Source of the DNA: Rhodonellum psychrophilum GCM71 = DSM 17998
GTDB lineage: Bacteria; Bacteroidota; Bacteroidia; Cytophagales; Cyclobacteriaceae
Reading direction: 5' to 3'
Assembly (NCBI RefSeq): GCF_000381545.1
Contig: NZ_KB906675.1
Span: 186,001 to 250,000, forward strand
Length of the DNA: 64,000 nt
Numbering within the stretch: the stretch's first letter is position 1; every line of letters starts with the position of its first letter. A model generated the notes under the pieces. That model worked only from the letters and a program-made list of their open reading frames with translations, was not told the origin of the DNA and made no database searches. Positions 36,933 through 45,442 of the stretch are shown piece after piece. The position numbers and the translations under genes are program-made.

Positions 36933-39900
36933 ATGAAAAGGATATTTCTGACACTTAGGATGGGTTTGGTCTTATCCTTTTTATTTATTTTACCCATTAG
37001 AAACACTTTTTCCCAAAATTTTTTCGGGAAAGCAATTGAACATCAGCACGATGAAAAGTGCGGCGCTCTCCATTTGGAAAAAATGCAGGAAGAGCTATTG
37101 GGCATCTATGGCAGTCGGGACTATTTCGAAGCATGGATGAACGGCAAAATGCAGGAAATCAAAAGACGTCCTGCCGCCCAATTCAAAACCCAAAATGGGC
37201 CTAGAATTATCCCAGTTGTTGTTCATGTCATTCACAATGGTACTGCCATAGGCGAAGGTGCCAATATTCCGGAGGCACAAATACAGTCCCAAATCCGAAC
37301 ATTGACAGAAGATTTTAGAAGACAAAATCCAGATATCGGCAGTACACCTTCTGAGTTTTTGGGAGTAGCTGCGGATGCACAAATCGAGTTTGTGCTGGCA
37401 AAACAGGATCCTCGGGGATTGCCAACCAGTGGAATCATGCGGGTCCAAGGGCCAAAATCCACATACAGCCCCAGCGATGCGGGCTTAATCGGACAGTTGG
37501 CTTTATGGCCACCGGATGAATACTTGAATATTTGGGTCGTGCCCCTGACCTCTCCATTTATTGGATTTGCGTCATTTCCAATTTCAGAATTGCCTGGCCT
37601 AAATTTCCCTTCCAATCCGGCCGAAACTGATGGTGTGACCATCGATTATCGTTATTTTGGGGAAGGAAACAATGCTGTCAGTGGTTCTCGCGGAAGAACC
37701 GCCACACACGAAGTAGGTCATTTTTTTGGACTGAGGCATATTTGGGGAGATGGGGATTGCAGTGTGGACGACTTTGTTGCAGACACGCCTTTACAGGGTT
37801 CTCCAAACAATTCTTGCCGCTTGGACAATCCAAGATTTTCGTGTGATCGCAGGGACATGGCCGAAAACTACATGGACTATACCCCTGATGCCTGCATGAA
37901 TATCTTTACTGTCGGGCAAGTCGCCAGAATGAACGTGGTTTTGGAGTTCAGCCCCAGAAGATCTTCCTTGGTGAATAACAGGGCGACAATCGTCCCCCAA
38001 TTGGTCAGCAATGATCTTGGTTTTGAAAGGATCATAAATCCACAGGATTTCATATGTACCAATCAAATCACCCCACAAATCCAAGTATTCAATTCTGGAA
38101 CCAATCCAATCACCACTACCCAAGTTGAGATCAAAAACAATGGTGTGGTCTTGGAGACAAGAACATTCTCGGTAAACCTTACCACTGGTGAATCCACCAT
38201 TCTCACTTTCAACCCCATCACTTTGAATCCTACGGGGAGCAATGAATTTGAGTCGAATATCCTGTTTGTCAACAACACTATTGACAATAACCCATCAAAC
38301 AATCGGATCACATCCACTCCAAGTTTACAGACTGTCGTCTCACTGCCCTACTCCTATATCCCTGCTGATTTCAATACCAAATGGGTCATCGACAATCCAG
38401 ATGGTGGCATCACTTGGGAACAACGCAACATGAATATATCAGGCGTAACCCAAAACGCCATTATGATCCGACATTATGAATATGACGGGGCAGGAGAACT
38501 GGATTATTTCATTTCCCCACAATTAGACCTGTCAGCCTTCCCAAATGCACAGTTAACTTTCAATTTGGCTCATGCACCATATGAAGCCAACGGTTTTGGT
38601 GATGCATTAATGATAGCGGTTTCAACCGACTGCGGAAACACCTTTGATATCTTGAATCCTCCCTACAACAAAGGCAGGGATTTTCTGGAAACATCTGCCC
38701 CCACTTTGGACGAATTTGTCCCTGTTTCAGAAAACCAATTCAGAAGGGAAATTGTCAATTTGGCCAAGTTCTCCGATTTCGGAAATGTTAGAATTGCATT
38801 TATCAGTAGAAATGGATACGGAAACAATATTTATATAAAAGACATTGAAATCCTATCTCAAGAGACTTTCCGATATGCCGTAAGAATCAATGAATTGGTG
38901 GAACCGAAGCCCATTACCAACGGAGAACATAGACAGGAAACTCTTTCCATCACGAATACCGGAAATCTCCCAGTCTCTGGATTTATGTTTACCAGACGGA
39001 CAAACAACAATTCCCCACAATCCTTTCTTGCACGGGGTTTAGCACTTCCTGCTGGAGGAACCACCAACATCAACCTACCCAAGTCCACTTCCATGGGAAT
39101 GAATTCATTGGGATATGCGCTGACGGCTCCAAATTTCGATCAAAACGACAGAGACCCAAGTACTTTGCTCAGGTATGTGGTACAAAATACAGAAAGTACA
39201 CGTGCACCTTGGCGACAAAATTTTGACAATGCCACTTCCATCGGTCCTTGGGTAACGGTGAATCCCGAGAATAATTTTGAAGCTTGGGATTTGGCGGCCT
39301 TGCAAGTGGGTTCGACTGGAAGCAATGTTGCCAGAATCGATGCGCAACAAGCGCTCAACAGTTATTGGTTAGGCTCTCCTACCTTTGATTTGAGCATTAG
39401 CAGTCAAGCCAGTGTCTTCTTTGATAGGGCATCTGGCCCGGTTTCGGCTGGCACTGTTTTCAAATTGCTTGCCAGTAAAGACGGTGGTGTGACCTATCAG
39501 GAAGTATATCGAAAAACAGGAAATGAGATCAGCACCGTCCAGACAGGGCAGGTTAATCCAAATTCCTCAACCGACTATATTCGAGACTATGTAAATCTGA
39601 CGGCCTTCGCCGGAAAAGGAAACGAAAAGAGTAGATTGGCTTTTGTGTTGGAAGGAGGCGAGGAGACAAACAGTACCTTGTACCTAAACAATGTCGAATT
39701 ATTTCTTGCCGCAAATGAGGAACCTGTAAATCCAGGCTTGGGAAACACAGTCATTTACCCTAACCCGGCAAGGGAAATCTTCAATATCGCCTTTAATCTG
39801 GAGACTTTTGAAATGGTAAATATCCAGATTTTCTCAGCTACAGGAGCTTTGGTGCAGGACATTGATTATCCAAACACATTGAATCAGACATATTCCTTCA

Positions 39901-39986
39901 GCTCCCAACTCTTTTCTAAGGGATTATTCGTCGTGAAAATCACCAGCAGATCCATTACCGAAACCAGAAGGCTTATCCTGTATTAA
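36933..39986 (+). CDS. Secreted M43 (cytophagalysin-like) zinc metalloprotease with T9SS tail
   Basis: A 1017-residue secreted protease. A signal peptide (about 1-27) and propeptide precede the M43 catalytic domain, with the zinc motif HEVGHFFGLRH (His259, Glu260, His263, His269). Downstream are CARDB-like and MAM-like beta domains (about 350-930). The C-terminal about 80 residues are a type IX secretion sorting domain (VIYPNPAREIF to the end RRLILY), so the protein should be secreted or surface-attached. It starts 16 nt after the Fe-S carrier gene, which is close for unrelated functions. Confidence 0.94.
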   Translation: MKRIFLTLRMGLVLSFLFILPIRNTFSQNFFGKAIEHQHDEKCGALHLEKMQEELLGIYGSRDYFEAWMNGKMQEIKRRPAAQFKTQNGPRIIPVVVHVIHNGTAIGEGANIPEAQIQSQIRTLTEDFRRQNPDIGSTPSEFLGVAADAQIEFVLAKQDPRGLPTSGIMRVQGPKSTYSPSDAGLIGQLALWPPDEYLNIWVVPLTSPFIGFASFPISELPGLNFPSNPAETDGVTIDYRYFGEGNNAVSGSRGRTATHEVGHFFGLRHIWGDGDCSVDDFVADTPLQGSPNNSCRLDNPRFSCDRRDMAENYMDYTPDACMNIFTVGQVARMNVVLEFSPRRSSLVNNRATIVPQLVSNDLGFERIINPQDFICTNQITPQIQVFNSGTNPITTTQVEIKNNGVVLETRTFSVNLTTGESTILTFNPITLNPTGSNEFESNILFVNNTIDNNPSNNRITSTPSLQTVVSLPYSYIPADFNTKWVIDNPDGGITWEQRNMNISGVTQNAIMIRHYEYDGAGELDYFISPQLDLSAFPNAQLTFNLAHAPYEANGFGDALMIAVSTDCGNTFDILNPPYNKGRDFLETSAPTLDEFVPVSENQFRREIVNLAKFSDFGNVRIAFISRNGYGNNIYIKDIEILSQETFRYAVRINELVEPKPITNGEHRQETLSITNTGNLPVSGFMFTRRTNNNSPQSFLARGLALPAGGTTNINLPKSTSMGMNSLGYALTAPNFDQNDRDPSTLLRYVVQNTESTRAPWRQNFDNATSIGPWVTVNPENNFEAWDLAALQVGSTGSNVARIDAQQALNSYWLGSPTFDLSISSQASVFFDRASGPVSAGTVFKLLASKDGGVTYQEVYRKTGNEISTVQTGQVNPNSSTDYIRDYVNLTAFAGKGNEKSRLAFVLEGGEETNSTLYLNNVELFLAANEEPVNPGLGNTVIYPNPAREIFNIAFNLETFEMVNIQIFSATGALVQDIDYPNTLNQTYSFSSQLFSKGLFVVKITSRSITETRRLILY

Positions 39987-40094
39987 TTCCCTCATTTGAA
40001 AAAACCAGCAATTCCAAACAGTCTTGATTGAAATCTTTCAGGATTGTTTGAAATTGGGTACAGGATTTGCGCCCTGAATTTCAATTCAAATGAA

Positions 40095-40102
40095 TACATT
40101 TG
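40095..40102 (+). promoter_or_regulatory. Possible -7 box TACATTTG before the PASTA gene
   Basis: An exact TAnnTTTG match 58 nt upstream of the ATG at 40161. A TTTG at 40066 could be a loose -33 partner. The 174-nt gap otherwise has no strong hairpin. Confidence 0.4.
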
Positions 40103-40160
40103 TGTTTGAAATTCAATTTTATTCAAACGCTATACGTTAGCTTAAAAAAAATACTACTCA

Positions 40161-40934
40161 ATGGGTACCATAAAAGACTCCCTCAAAAAAATAAGTATTC
40201 ATATTGCAGTCGTTATAGGTATAATCCTAATCCTTACATTAATTTTCCTCAACGTCTTTTTGCCTAACTACACCAATCATGGCCAGACGGTAACCGTACC
40301 TGATCTGGAAGGTTTCGAATATGCGGAGCTGGAGAAATATCTCAGTTCAAGGGATCTCCAGTTGGAGATCTCCTCAGACAGTGGGTTCAATGCTGAAAGC
40401 AAACCTCTTTCGGTAATCAAACAATCTCCAAAACCAGGAAGTAAGGTCAAGCAGGGGCGTAAGATTTATATCACCCTGAATGCCAAGAATGCCCCCTTGA
40501 TCAAAATGCCGAATTTGGTTAACAGTCTCCTAAAAAATGTCCAGGAAATCTTGGCCAACAACGGATTGGTGAGAGGTGAAATCATCTATGTCCCAGATAT
40601 AGGGATCAATGTAGTGCTTGAACAAAAATACAGAGGCAGAAACATCCCAGAGGGATTCGAAATCGCCAAAGGCTCCCAAATAGATCTTGTCGTCGGAGAT
40701 GGATTGGGCAATCAAATCCTGGATGTTCCCAACTTAGTTGGTATGGATGAAATAGATGCGGAATTTTTGATTATCGGATCTGGATTGAGAATGGGAAGGA
40801 TCAATTATGTCTCAACGGATACTGTTCCACAGGGCACCATTTTGCAGCAAATGCCCCCATTCGGTGCTGTAGTGAAAACTGGGGAACCAATTGATCTTTG
40901 GATCTCTGAGATAACCAAAGCCACCAATTTTTGA
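40161..40934 (+). CDS. PASTA-domain membrane protein
   Basis: A 257-residue protein with one N-terminal transmembrane helix (about 10-35) and three PASTA repeats outside (about 44-112, 113-182 and 186-254; each opens with a VPDL, MPNL or VPNL motif). PASTA domains bind peptidoglycan fragments or unlinked stem peptides. Usually they are fused to kinases or penicillin-binding proteins; here there is no catalytic domain, as in many Bacteroidota homologues. Its stop overlaps the next start by 1 nt (TGATG), which favours coupled translation. Confidence 0.93.
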   Translation: MGTIKDSLKKISIHIAVVIGIILILTLIFLNVFLPNYTNHGQTVTVPDLEGFEYAELEKYLSSRDLQLEISSDSGFNAESKPLSVIKQSPKPGSKVKQGRKIYITLNAKNAPLIKMPNLVNSLLKNVQEILANNGLVRGEIIYVPDIGINVVLEQKYRGRNIPEGFEIAKGSQIDLVVGDGLGNQILDVPNLVGMDEIDAEFLIIGSGLRMGRINYVSTDTVPQGTILQQMPPFGAVVKTGEPIDLWISEITKATNF

Positions 40935-42772
40935 TGAAAAAGGCAATAGCCATATTCTTGCTTAATTTCCTGTTGATTGCATTTTCAGGTAGCTGGAAGG
41001 CTTTTGCCCAATTCTCACAATTGCCTACGCCAGAAAGAGTTAAGGCTCAAAAAACCAAAAATCAAAATTTAAAAATAAAGGAATCTCCACTTAACATTCC
41101 TTTTTGGGATGATTTCTCAGCAGATGCAATCGATACTGCCAAGTGGATGGTAGAAGGAGTCACCAAGTCCAACACAGTAGGGAATTCCCCTCCGAGTTTG
41201 GGTGTCTTGCTTTTGGATGGGGTAGACAATACCGGTAAACCCTATGCAAATGCCCCGACAGCGCAGGGATTGACAGATCGAATTACCTCAAAACCAATTG
41301 ATCTTTCCAATCTGACATCCCAGGAAGCAAATACTTTGTTTTTGAGTTTTTACTGGCAAGCGGGAGGAAAAGCGGAATTGCCGGATGCTAGGGACGAATT
41401 GACCTTGTTGTTTTTGGATGGCCAGGGTATTTGGACGGAAGTCTGGAGCCAAGCCGGAGGTTTTGAAGATAACCAACAAGTATTCACGCCTGAAACAATT
41501 GCTGTCCCCCCCTCCTATCAGCATGCCGCATTCCAGTTCCGCTTTCAAGCCCGTGGAAGAAGTTCAGGACCATTTGACAGCTGGCTTTTGGATTATGTGT
41601 TTCTGAACAAGGACCGGTCCGCAAATGCATCCTTTTTTGACGACCGATCCCTCACCAGTACGAATGACAGACCATTTGAAAAGCACAGTGCCGTCCCCCT
41701 TTTTGAATTGAAGAGGAATCCGGAAAGATATTGGGCTAAAACCAGAAATGAGTTCAACAACCTCAGCAATCGATTTAGGGCAATGGAATTTACGGTCGAA
41801 ATCAGGGAAAGGAACAGCCAAGCTATACTTCAAAAGATTAACAATAACACACCTTTCAATCCTGTACCCTTGGCACTGGAAAGACGTTCTTTTTCCAGCA
41901 ATGATTTTCTCAACATCAAACTTCCTGATACCCAACAAGATTGGGAAATCCTAACCTATCTCAGTTCCGGCGATGAATTTCTCTTCAAATTGATTGATGG
42001 AGACACCTTGTTTTTTGATGCCGTCGATTATCGGGTCAATGATACGGTAAGAACAACACTTCCTTTGAGGGACTATTTTGCGTATGACAATGGATCAGTG
42101 GATTATTCGGCAGGAATCAACCAAAGGTCTGGGATGCTTGCTGTTCGGTATGAAATCGATGAATTGACCTATTTAACAGGCATAAGCATCAATTTCACGA
42201 ATTTCAACCAAGTAGGCAGAGGTGTGGATTTGATGGTCTGGAATGATCTGGATGAACCACCGGTAATCGTCAAAGAAATTCTGATCCCAGAGAGTAGGGA
42301 CATACAGGAATTCTCCTTTTTTGAATTCGACACCAATGTCCAAGTAAATGATATTTTCTTTGTGGGGTTTATGCAATTTACCAATGATTTCATTCACGTC
42401 GGTTTGGACAAAACCAAGGACAATGCAACTGAGATTTTCTATAATGTCAGTGGAAGCTGGCAACAAAACGAAAGTGTCACTGGTTCGCTGATGATTCGGG
42501 CACATTTAAATCCAGAGGCACCTGTCACCGAAGAATCAGAAGCGCCTCCAAAACCAGTTGCCTACCCAAATCCTGTCGAGGATAAATTATTTGTAGAAGG
42601 AGTGTTTGATTCAATCGTGATTTATGATTCATTTGGCAGGATATTAAACTTGGCCTCTGAGGATTTCCAAAAAGGAAAAATCATTAATTTTGCGGGACTT
42701 CAGAAGGGTGTATATTTAATTAAGCTTATCATCAACAAAGAACAAACATCAATTAGAATTTTAGTAAAATAG
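40934..42772 (+). CDS. Large exported protein with T9SS sorting domain
   Basis: A 612-residue protein with a signal peptide (about 1-25, MKKAIAIFLLNFLLIAFSG). The middle is beta-rich, with repeated aromatic strands and no catalytic motif that I recognise. The last 70 residues are a type IX secretion domain (VAYPNPVEDKLFV to SIRILVK). The ATG at 40934 overlaps the PASTA stop (TGATG), and the rhodanese gene follows after 7 nt. Tight coupling to PASTA suggests a cell-wall or envelope role (inference). Confidence 0.85.
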   Translation: MKKAIAIFLLNFLLIAFSGSWKAFAQFSQLPTPERVKAQKTKNQNLKIKESPLNIPFWDDFSADAIDTAKWMVEGVTKSNTVGNSPPSLGVLLLDGVDNTGKPYANAPTAQGLTDRITSKPIDLSNLTSQEANTLFLSFYWQAGGKAELPDARDELTLLFLDGQGIWTEVWSQAGGFEDNQQVFTPETIAVPPSYQHAAFQFRFQARGRSSGPFDSWLLDYVFLNKDRSANASFFDDRSLTSTNDRPFEKHSAVPLFELKRNPERYWAKTRNEFNNLSNRFRAMEFTVEIRERNSQAILQKINNNTPFNPVPLALERRSFSSNDFLNIKLPDTQQDWEILTYLSSGDEFLFKLIDGDTLFFDAVDYRVNDTVRTTLPLRDYFAYDNGSVDYSAGINQRSGMLAVRYEIDELTYLTGISINFTNFNQVGRGVDLMVWNDLDEPPVIVKEILIPESRDIQEFSFFEFDTNVQVNDIFFVGFMQFTNDFIHVGLDKTKDNATEIFYNVSGSWQQNESVTGSLMIRAHLNPEAPVTEESEAPPKPVAYPNPVEDKLFVEGVFDSIVIYDSFGRILNLASEDFQKGKIINFAGLQKGVYLIKLIINKEQTSIRILVK

Positions 42773-42779
42773 GATCAAA

Positions 42780-43082
42780 ATGGAAGATATAACCGTAGAA
42801 GAATTAAAAGAACGCTTGGATAAAAACGAAATATTTCCTTTTATCGACGTTCGAGAAGAATGGGAATACGAAGAGGATAATCTTGGTGCATTGAATATCC
42901 CATTGAGTACTTTACCCCATCAGCTGTCAGAAATCGAAAAACACAAAGGGGAAGAAATCATCGTACACTGTCGCTCAGGAGCTAGAAGTGGAAATGCCAA
43001 GAAGTTCTTGGAAACCAAGGGCTACTACAAAGTTAGAAATGTACTTGGAGGAATAATTGCTTACAGAAACTTGGAGGAATAA
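42780..43082 (+). CDS. Single-domain rhodanese-like sulfurtransferase
   Basis: A 100-residue rhodanese domain with the active-site loop HCRSGARSG (Cys64). The N-terminal FIDVREEWEYEEDN is the usual conserved start. Such proteins carry persulfide sulfur; the acceptor is unknown. It lacks a signal peptide, though it is co-transcribed with two envelope genes, ending at a strong bidirectional terminator. Confidence 0.94.
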   Translation: MEDITVEELKERLDKNEIFPFIDVREEWEYEEDNLGALNIPLSTLPHQLSEIEKHKGEEIIVHCRSGARSGNAKKFLETKGYYKVRNVLGGIIAYRNLEE

Positions 43083-43144
43083 TTGGAAAGGATTGATCGA
43101 TGATACAATCCTAACACTCTGAAATAATGACCACTTGCAAACAA

Positions 43145-43180
43145 CAAAGAAGAGGGCTATTGAGTCCTCTTCTTTGGTTT
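43145..43180. terminator. Bidirectional terminator between rhodanese and site-2 protease
   Basis: CAAAGAAGAGG / CCTCTTCTTTG, an 11-bp perfect stem (43145-43155 and 43166-43176), extended inwards by three more pairs. It lies between convergent genes. Confidence 0.92.
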
Positions 43181-43181
43181 A

Positions 43182-44297
43182 TTAACCAGTCATAAAGGGT
43201 TGTGGGGTAAAACAAAGGATAAAAATCAAAATAGCGATCCAACCAATTATTTTTCTCTTTCTATCCAGCTCCTTGAGACCACTGACTTCTGGATGGACGA
43301 TGCCCATCACCCTTCCCATCAAAAACCCAAAGAAGAGCCAACCACTGTATCCTTCGATAGTAGGGAAATAGAATGCCAGTAAATATTGTACTGTGGCCAA
43401 TACCAATACAATTGCCCACCTCATCTGTAATGGCAGTCCAGCCTTCTGAAAACAGATAAACAGAAAGCCAATATAGAGTGGTAATGCAATGATAAGACTA
43501 CTGAACTCATGATAGGGATTGATAATGCCCAGCCCTGCATAAAACAAAAAGGCAGTATAGAAGGCCAATGATATGTTTTTATGAATCCTTGGGAACAAAC
43601 CAAAAATCACATGTCCCCCATCCAGTTGCCCAATGGGCAGCAGATTGAGTGCGGTAAAAAAAAGGGCCAGATAACCGGCAAAAATATAGGGATAATGGAT
43701 GATTTCTGACATGTTGGGCATCCTTTCGGGATCCGCAAGTATCTTTTCCATTCCATAAAACAAAAGGTTATAGCCCATTTCCAGTGTGACATATCCTTCT
43801 TCTGCAGTGTGTCCCTCAAAATCTGGATCAAGGTATTCTGGATGGATTTCATAGATGTAATCCGCCTCAGGCAAATGTGTAAATCCATAAACCAATACAG
43901 CAAAGGCGATCACGAATCCCGCAATAGGACCTGCAACCCCTATATCAAAGAATTTTTTCCGGCTATTGATAAAACCTTTCATTCGGATGATGGCGCCAAA
44001 GGTTCCTAGAGATGGCACACCCAAAAAACCCAACCAAGCAGGGATAAAATAAGGCAAGGACGACTTCACACGATGCTTGATCGAGGTGAGCAAATGTCCC
44101 ATTTCATGGATAAACAAGATACCGATAAAGGGAATCGAAAAATGAAGTGATTTCAAGAAGTATTCCCAGGTAAGGAACCCATCGTCTTTTCCAAGAATCG
44201 ATTTTCCAAAAAGCCATTCCCCACCAGCAAGGGTGGTCGCGATCAAGGTAACAATAAACAGTATTCCGTGTCTAAGATATTCTTTTTTACTATACAT
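43182..44297 (-). CDS. Site-2 protease family (M50) membrane metalloprotease
   Basis: A 371-residue polytopic membrane protease of the type that cleaves transmembrane segments. The zinc motif HEMGH spans residues 64-68 within a membrane segment. The second motif NLLPIGQLDGG (about 218-228, Asp226) supplies the third ligand. No PDZ domain is seen, and the extra helices at the C-terminus resemble the Rv2869c-unrelated, EGY1-like group. Its start overlaps the upstream HAD gene by 8 nt, so the two are coupled. Substrates are unknown. Confidence 0.93.
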   Translation of the reverse strand: MYSKKEYLRHGILFIVTLIATTLAGGEWLFGKSILGKDDGFLTWEYFLKSLHFSIPFIGILFIHEMGHLLTSIKHRVKSSLPYFIPAWLGFLGVPSLGTFGAIIRMKGFINSRKKFFDIGVAGPIAGFVIAFAVLVYGFTHLPEADYIYEIHPEYLDPDFEGHTAEEGYVTLEMGYNLLFYGMEKILADPERMPNMSEIIHYPYIFAGYLALFFTALNLLPIGQLDGGHVIFGLFPRIHKNISLAFYTAFLFYAGLGIINPYHEFSSLIIALPLYIGFLFICFQKAGLPLQMRWAIVLVLATVQYLLAFYFPTIEGYSGWLFFGFLMGRVMGIVHPEVSGLKELDRKRKIIGWIAILIFILCFTPQPFMTG

Positions 44298-44919
44298 CCT
44301 GAAAAAAACGAATTAGGGCTTTGTCGTGATTGATATGGAAAGTTTGTAACCCAACTTTTTTGGCCCCATTTAAGTTCTCCAAAAGATCATCAAAAAACAG
44401 GGTTCTTTCAGGTTGAACCCCAAGTTCCTGGATAACGGATTTATAAATTTCCTCGTCGGGTTTCGACAACCCCATTTCGTGACTGAAAAACACCCTGTCG
44501 AAAAGGACATTCAGGGAAGCCTCACCAGTATCCTCCAAGAGGATTTGATCCAGTTTGTCAACATGTATACTGTTGGTATTGCTCAGGACGGCAAGCCCAA
44601 AATCCTTACCCAGTTCCTTGATCAGTTCGATTCTTTCCATGGGAATGTGTTTGAGCAAGCTGTTCCATAGCTCATCGATTAACGCATCGCTCCAATCCTC
44701 CTGAAAATGATTTCTTACTGCATTTCGAAATTCTTCTGCACTGATCAAGCCCTTTTCAAAGTCTTTGTGAAATTTGGCTGGAAAAAAACTATTCGTCAAT
44801 ATGTGCTTATCATCGGTAAGTAGATTTTTTAACGTATTGATAGTAAATGCATAATCAATATCAATAATGACATTCCCCAAATCGAAGATCAAAAAATCGA
44901 TGTTTTCGAGTTTTTTCAT
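44290..44919 (-). CDS. HAD-superfamily hydrolase, YihX-like
   Basis: A 209-residue phosphatase. The nucleophile Asp13 is in IFDLGNVIIDID, where the usual second Asp (Asp+2) is Gly, as in E. coli YihX, an alpha-glucose-1-phosphatase. Other motifs are LSNTNSIH and KPDEEIYK, then FFDDLLENLNGAKKVGL. The start at 44919 excludes three weakly supported codons. It overlaps the site-2 protease gene by 8 nt. Glucose-1-phosphate as substrate would fit the alpha-glucan theme, but is unproven. Confidence 0.9.
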   Translation of the reverse strand: MKKLENIDFLIFDLGNVIIDIDYAFTINTLKNLLTDDKHILTNSFFPAKFHKDFEKGLISAEEFRNAVRNHFQEDWSDALIDELWNSLLKHIPMERIELIKELGKDFGLAVLSNTNSIHVDKLDQILLEDTGEASLNVLFDRVFFSHEMGLSKPDEEIYKSVIQELGVQPERTLFFDDLLENLNGAKKVGLQTFHINHDKALIRFFQDV

Positions 44920-45063
44920 TGTGCGCAAGTTGTATAATTAAAACCAAATATGTAACATTGCAATCCGAAATGCAAGGTTTGGCCTTGAATTTCATGTTTC
45001 AATTCCTGCCCATGGCTTACCCAATAGTGATCGGGAGAAAAGGTCTTGAAATTTAAAATAATT

Positions 45064-45137
45064 GGGCCTATAGCTCATTCGGTTAGAGCAACTGACTCAT
45101 AATCAGTAGGTGCTTGGTTCGATTCCAAGTGGGCCCA
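45064..45137 (+). tRNA. tRNA with CAU anticodon (elongator Met or Ile2)
   Basis: A 74-nt cloverleaf. The acceptor pairs GGGCCTA with TGGGCCC (one G-T pair). The D stem is GCTC/GAGC, the anticodon stem ACTGA/TCAGT with loop CTCATAA (anticodon CAT) and the T arm CTTGG-TTCGATT-CCAAG. The discriminator base is A and CCA is not encoded. A CAU anticodon may be elongator Met, or Ile2 if C34 is modified to lysidine; the sequence alone does not settle this for me. It is followed by a strong terminator. Confidence 0.95.
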
Positions 45138-45143
45138 CTTTTG

Positions 45144-45170
45144 ATGCCACCTCTTTTGGTGGCATTTTTT
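45144..45170 (+). terminator. Terminator of the tRNA transcript
   Basis: ATGCCACC / GGTGGCAT, an 8-bp perfect stem (45144-45151 and 45158-45165, 6-nt loop) followed by a T-run, 6 nt after the tRNA. Confidence 0.93.
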
Positions 45171-45174
45171 GTTT

Positions 45175-45318
45175 ATGGGACATTTTTTCCTTTATATCCT
45201 CTTTTCAACCCAATTGGATCGCTTCTATACAGGAGTGACCACATTAGCTGTACAAAAAAGAATAGAAAACCACATCAACAAGAAGTATGGGGGCATAGTA
45301 TCGGTATTTGATTCTTAA
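45175..45318 (+). pseudogene. Truncated GIY-YIG endonuclease gene next to a tRNA
   Basis: A 47-codon frame beginning MGHFFLYILFS and continuing through DRFYTGVTT to KRIENH. The LYIL...FYTG...KRIENH pattern matches the catalytic start of GIY-YIG nucleases (UPF0213/YhbQ-like, normally 80-100 residues). The frame then ends in SVFDS and a stop, so the C-terminal helices and the metal-binding Glu are missing. It begins 9 nt after the terminator stem of the tRNA. It is either a decayed gene or a mini-version; I favour decay. Confidence 0.65.
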
Positions 45319-45442
45319 AAACTGGTGTGTAAAATTGGTTGTACCATGAGAACATTGGAAGGAAAAGTTAACTAAATGGCCTAAATCCGGATTGTTTGAC
45401 TCTTGAAACAGAATCAAACTCACTGTTTATCAACCAAAAAAA

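Noticed and set aside
45114-45311. 65-codon frame overlapping the tRNA
   Set aside because: It runs through the tRNA and terminator in a different frame from the GIY-YIG-like sequence.
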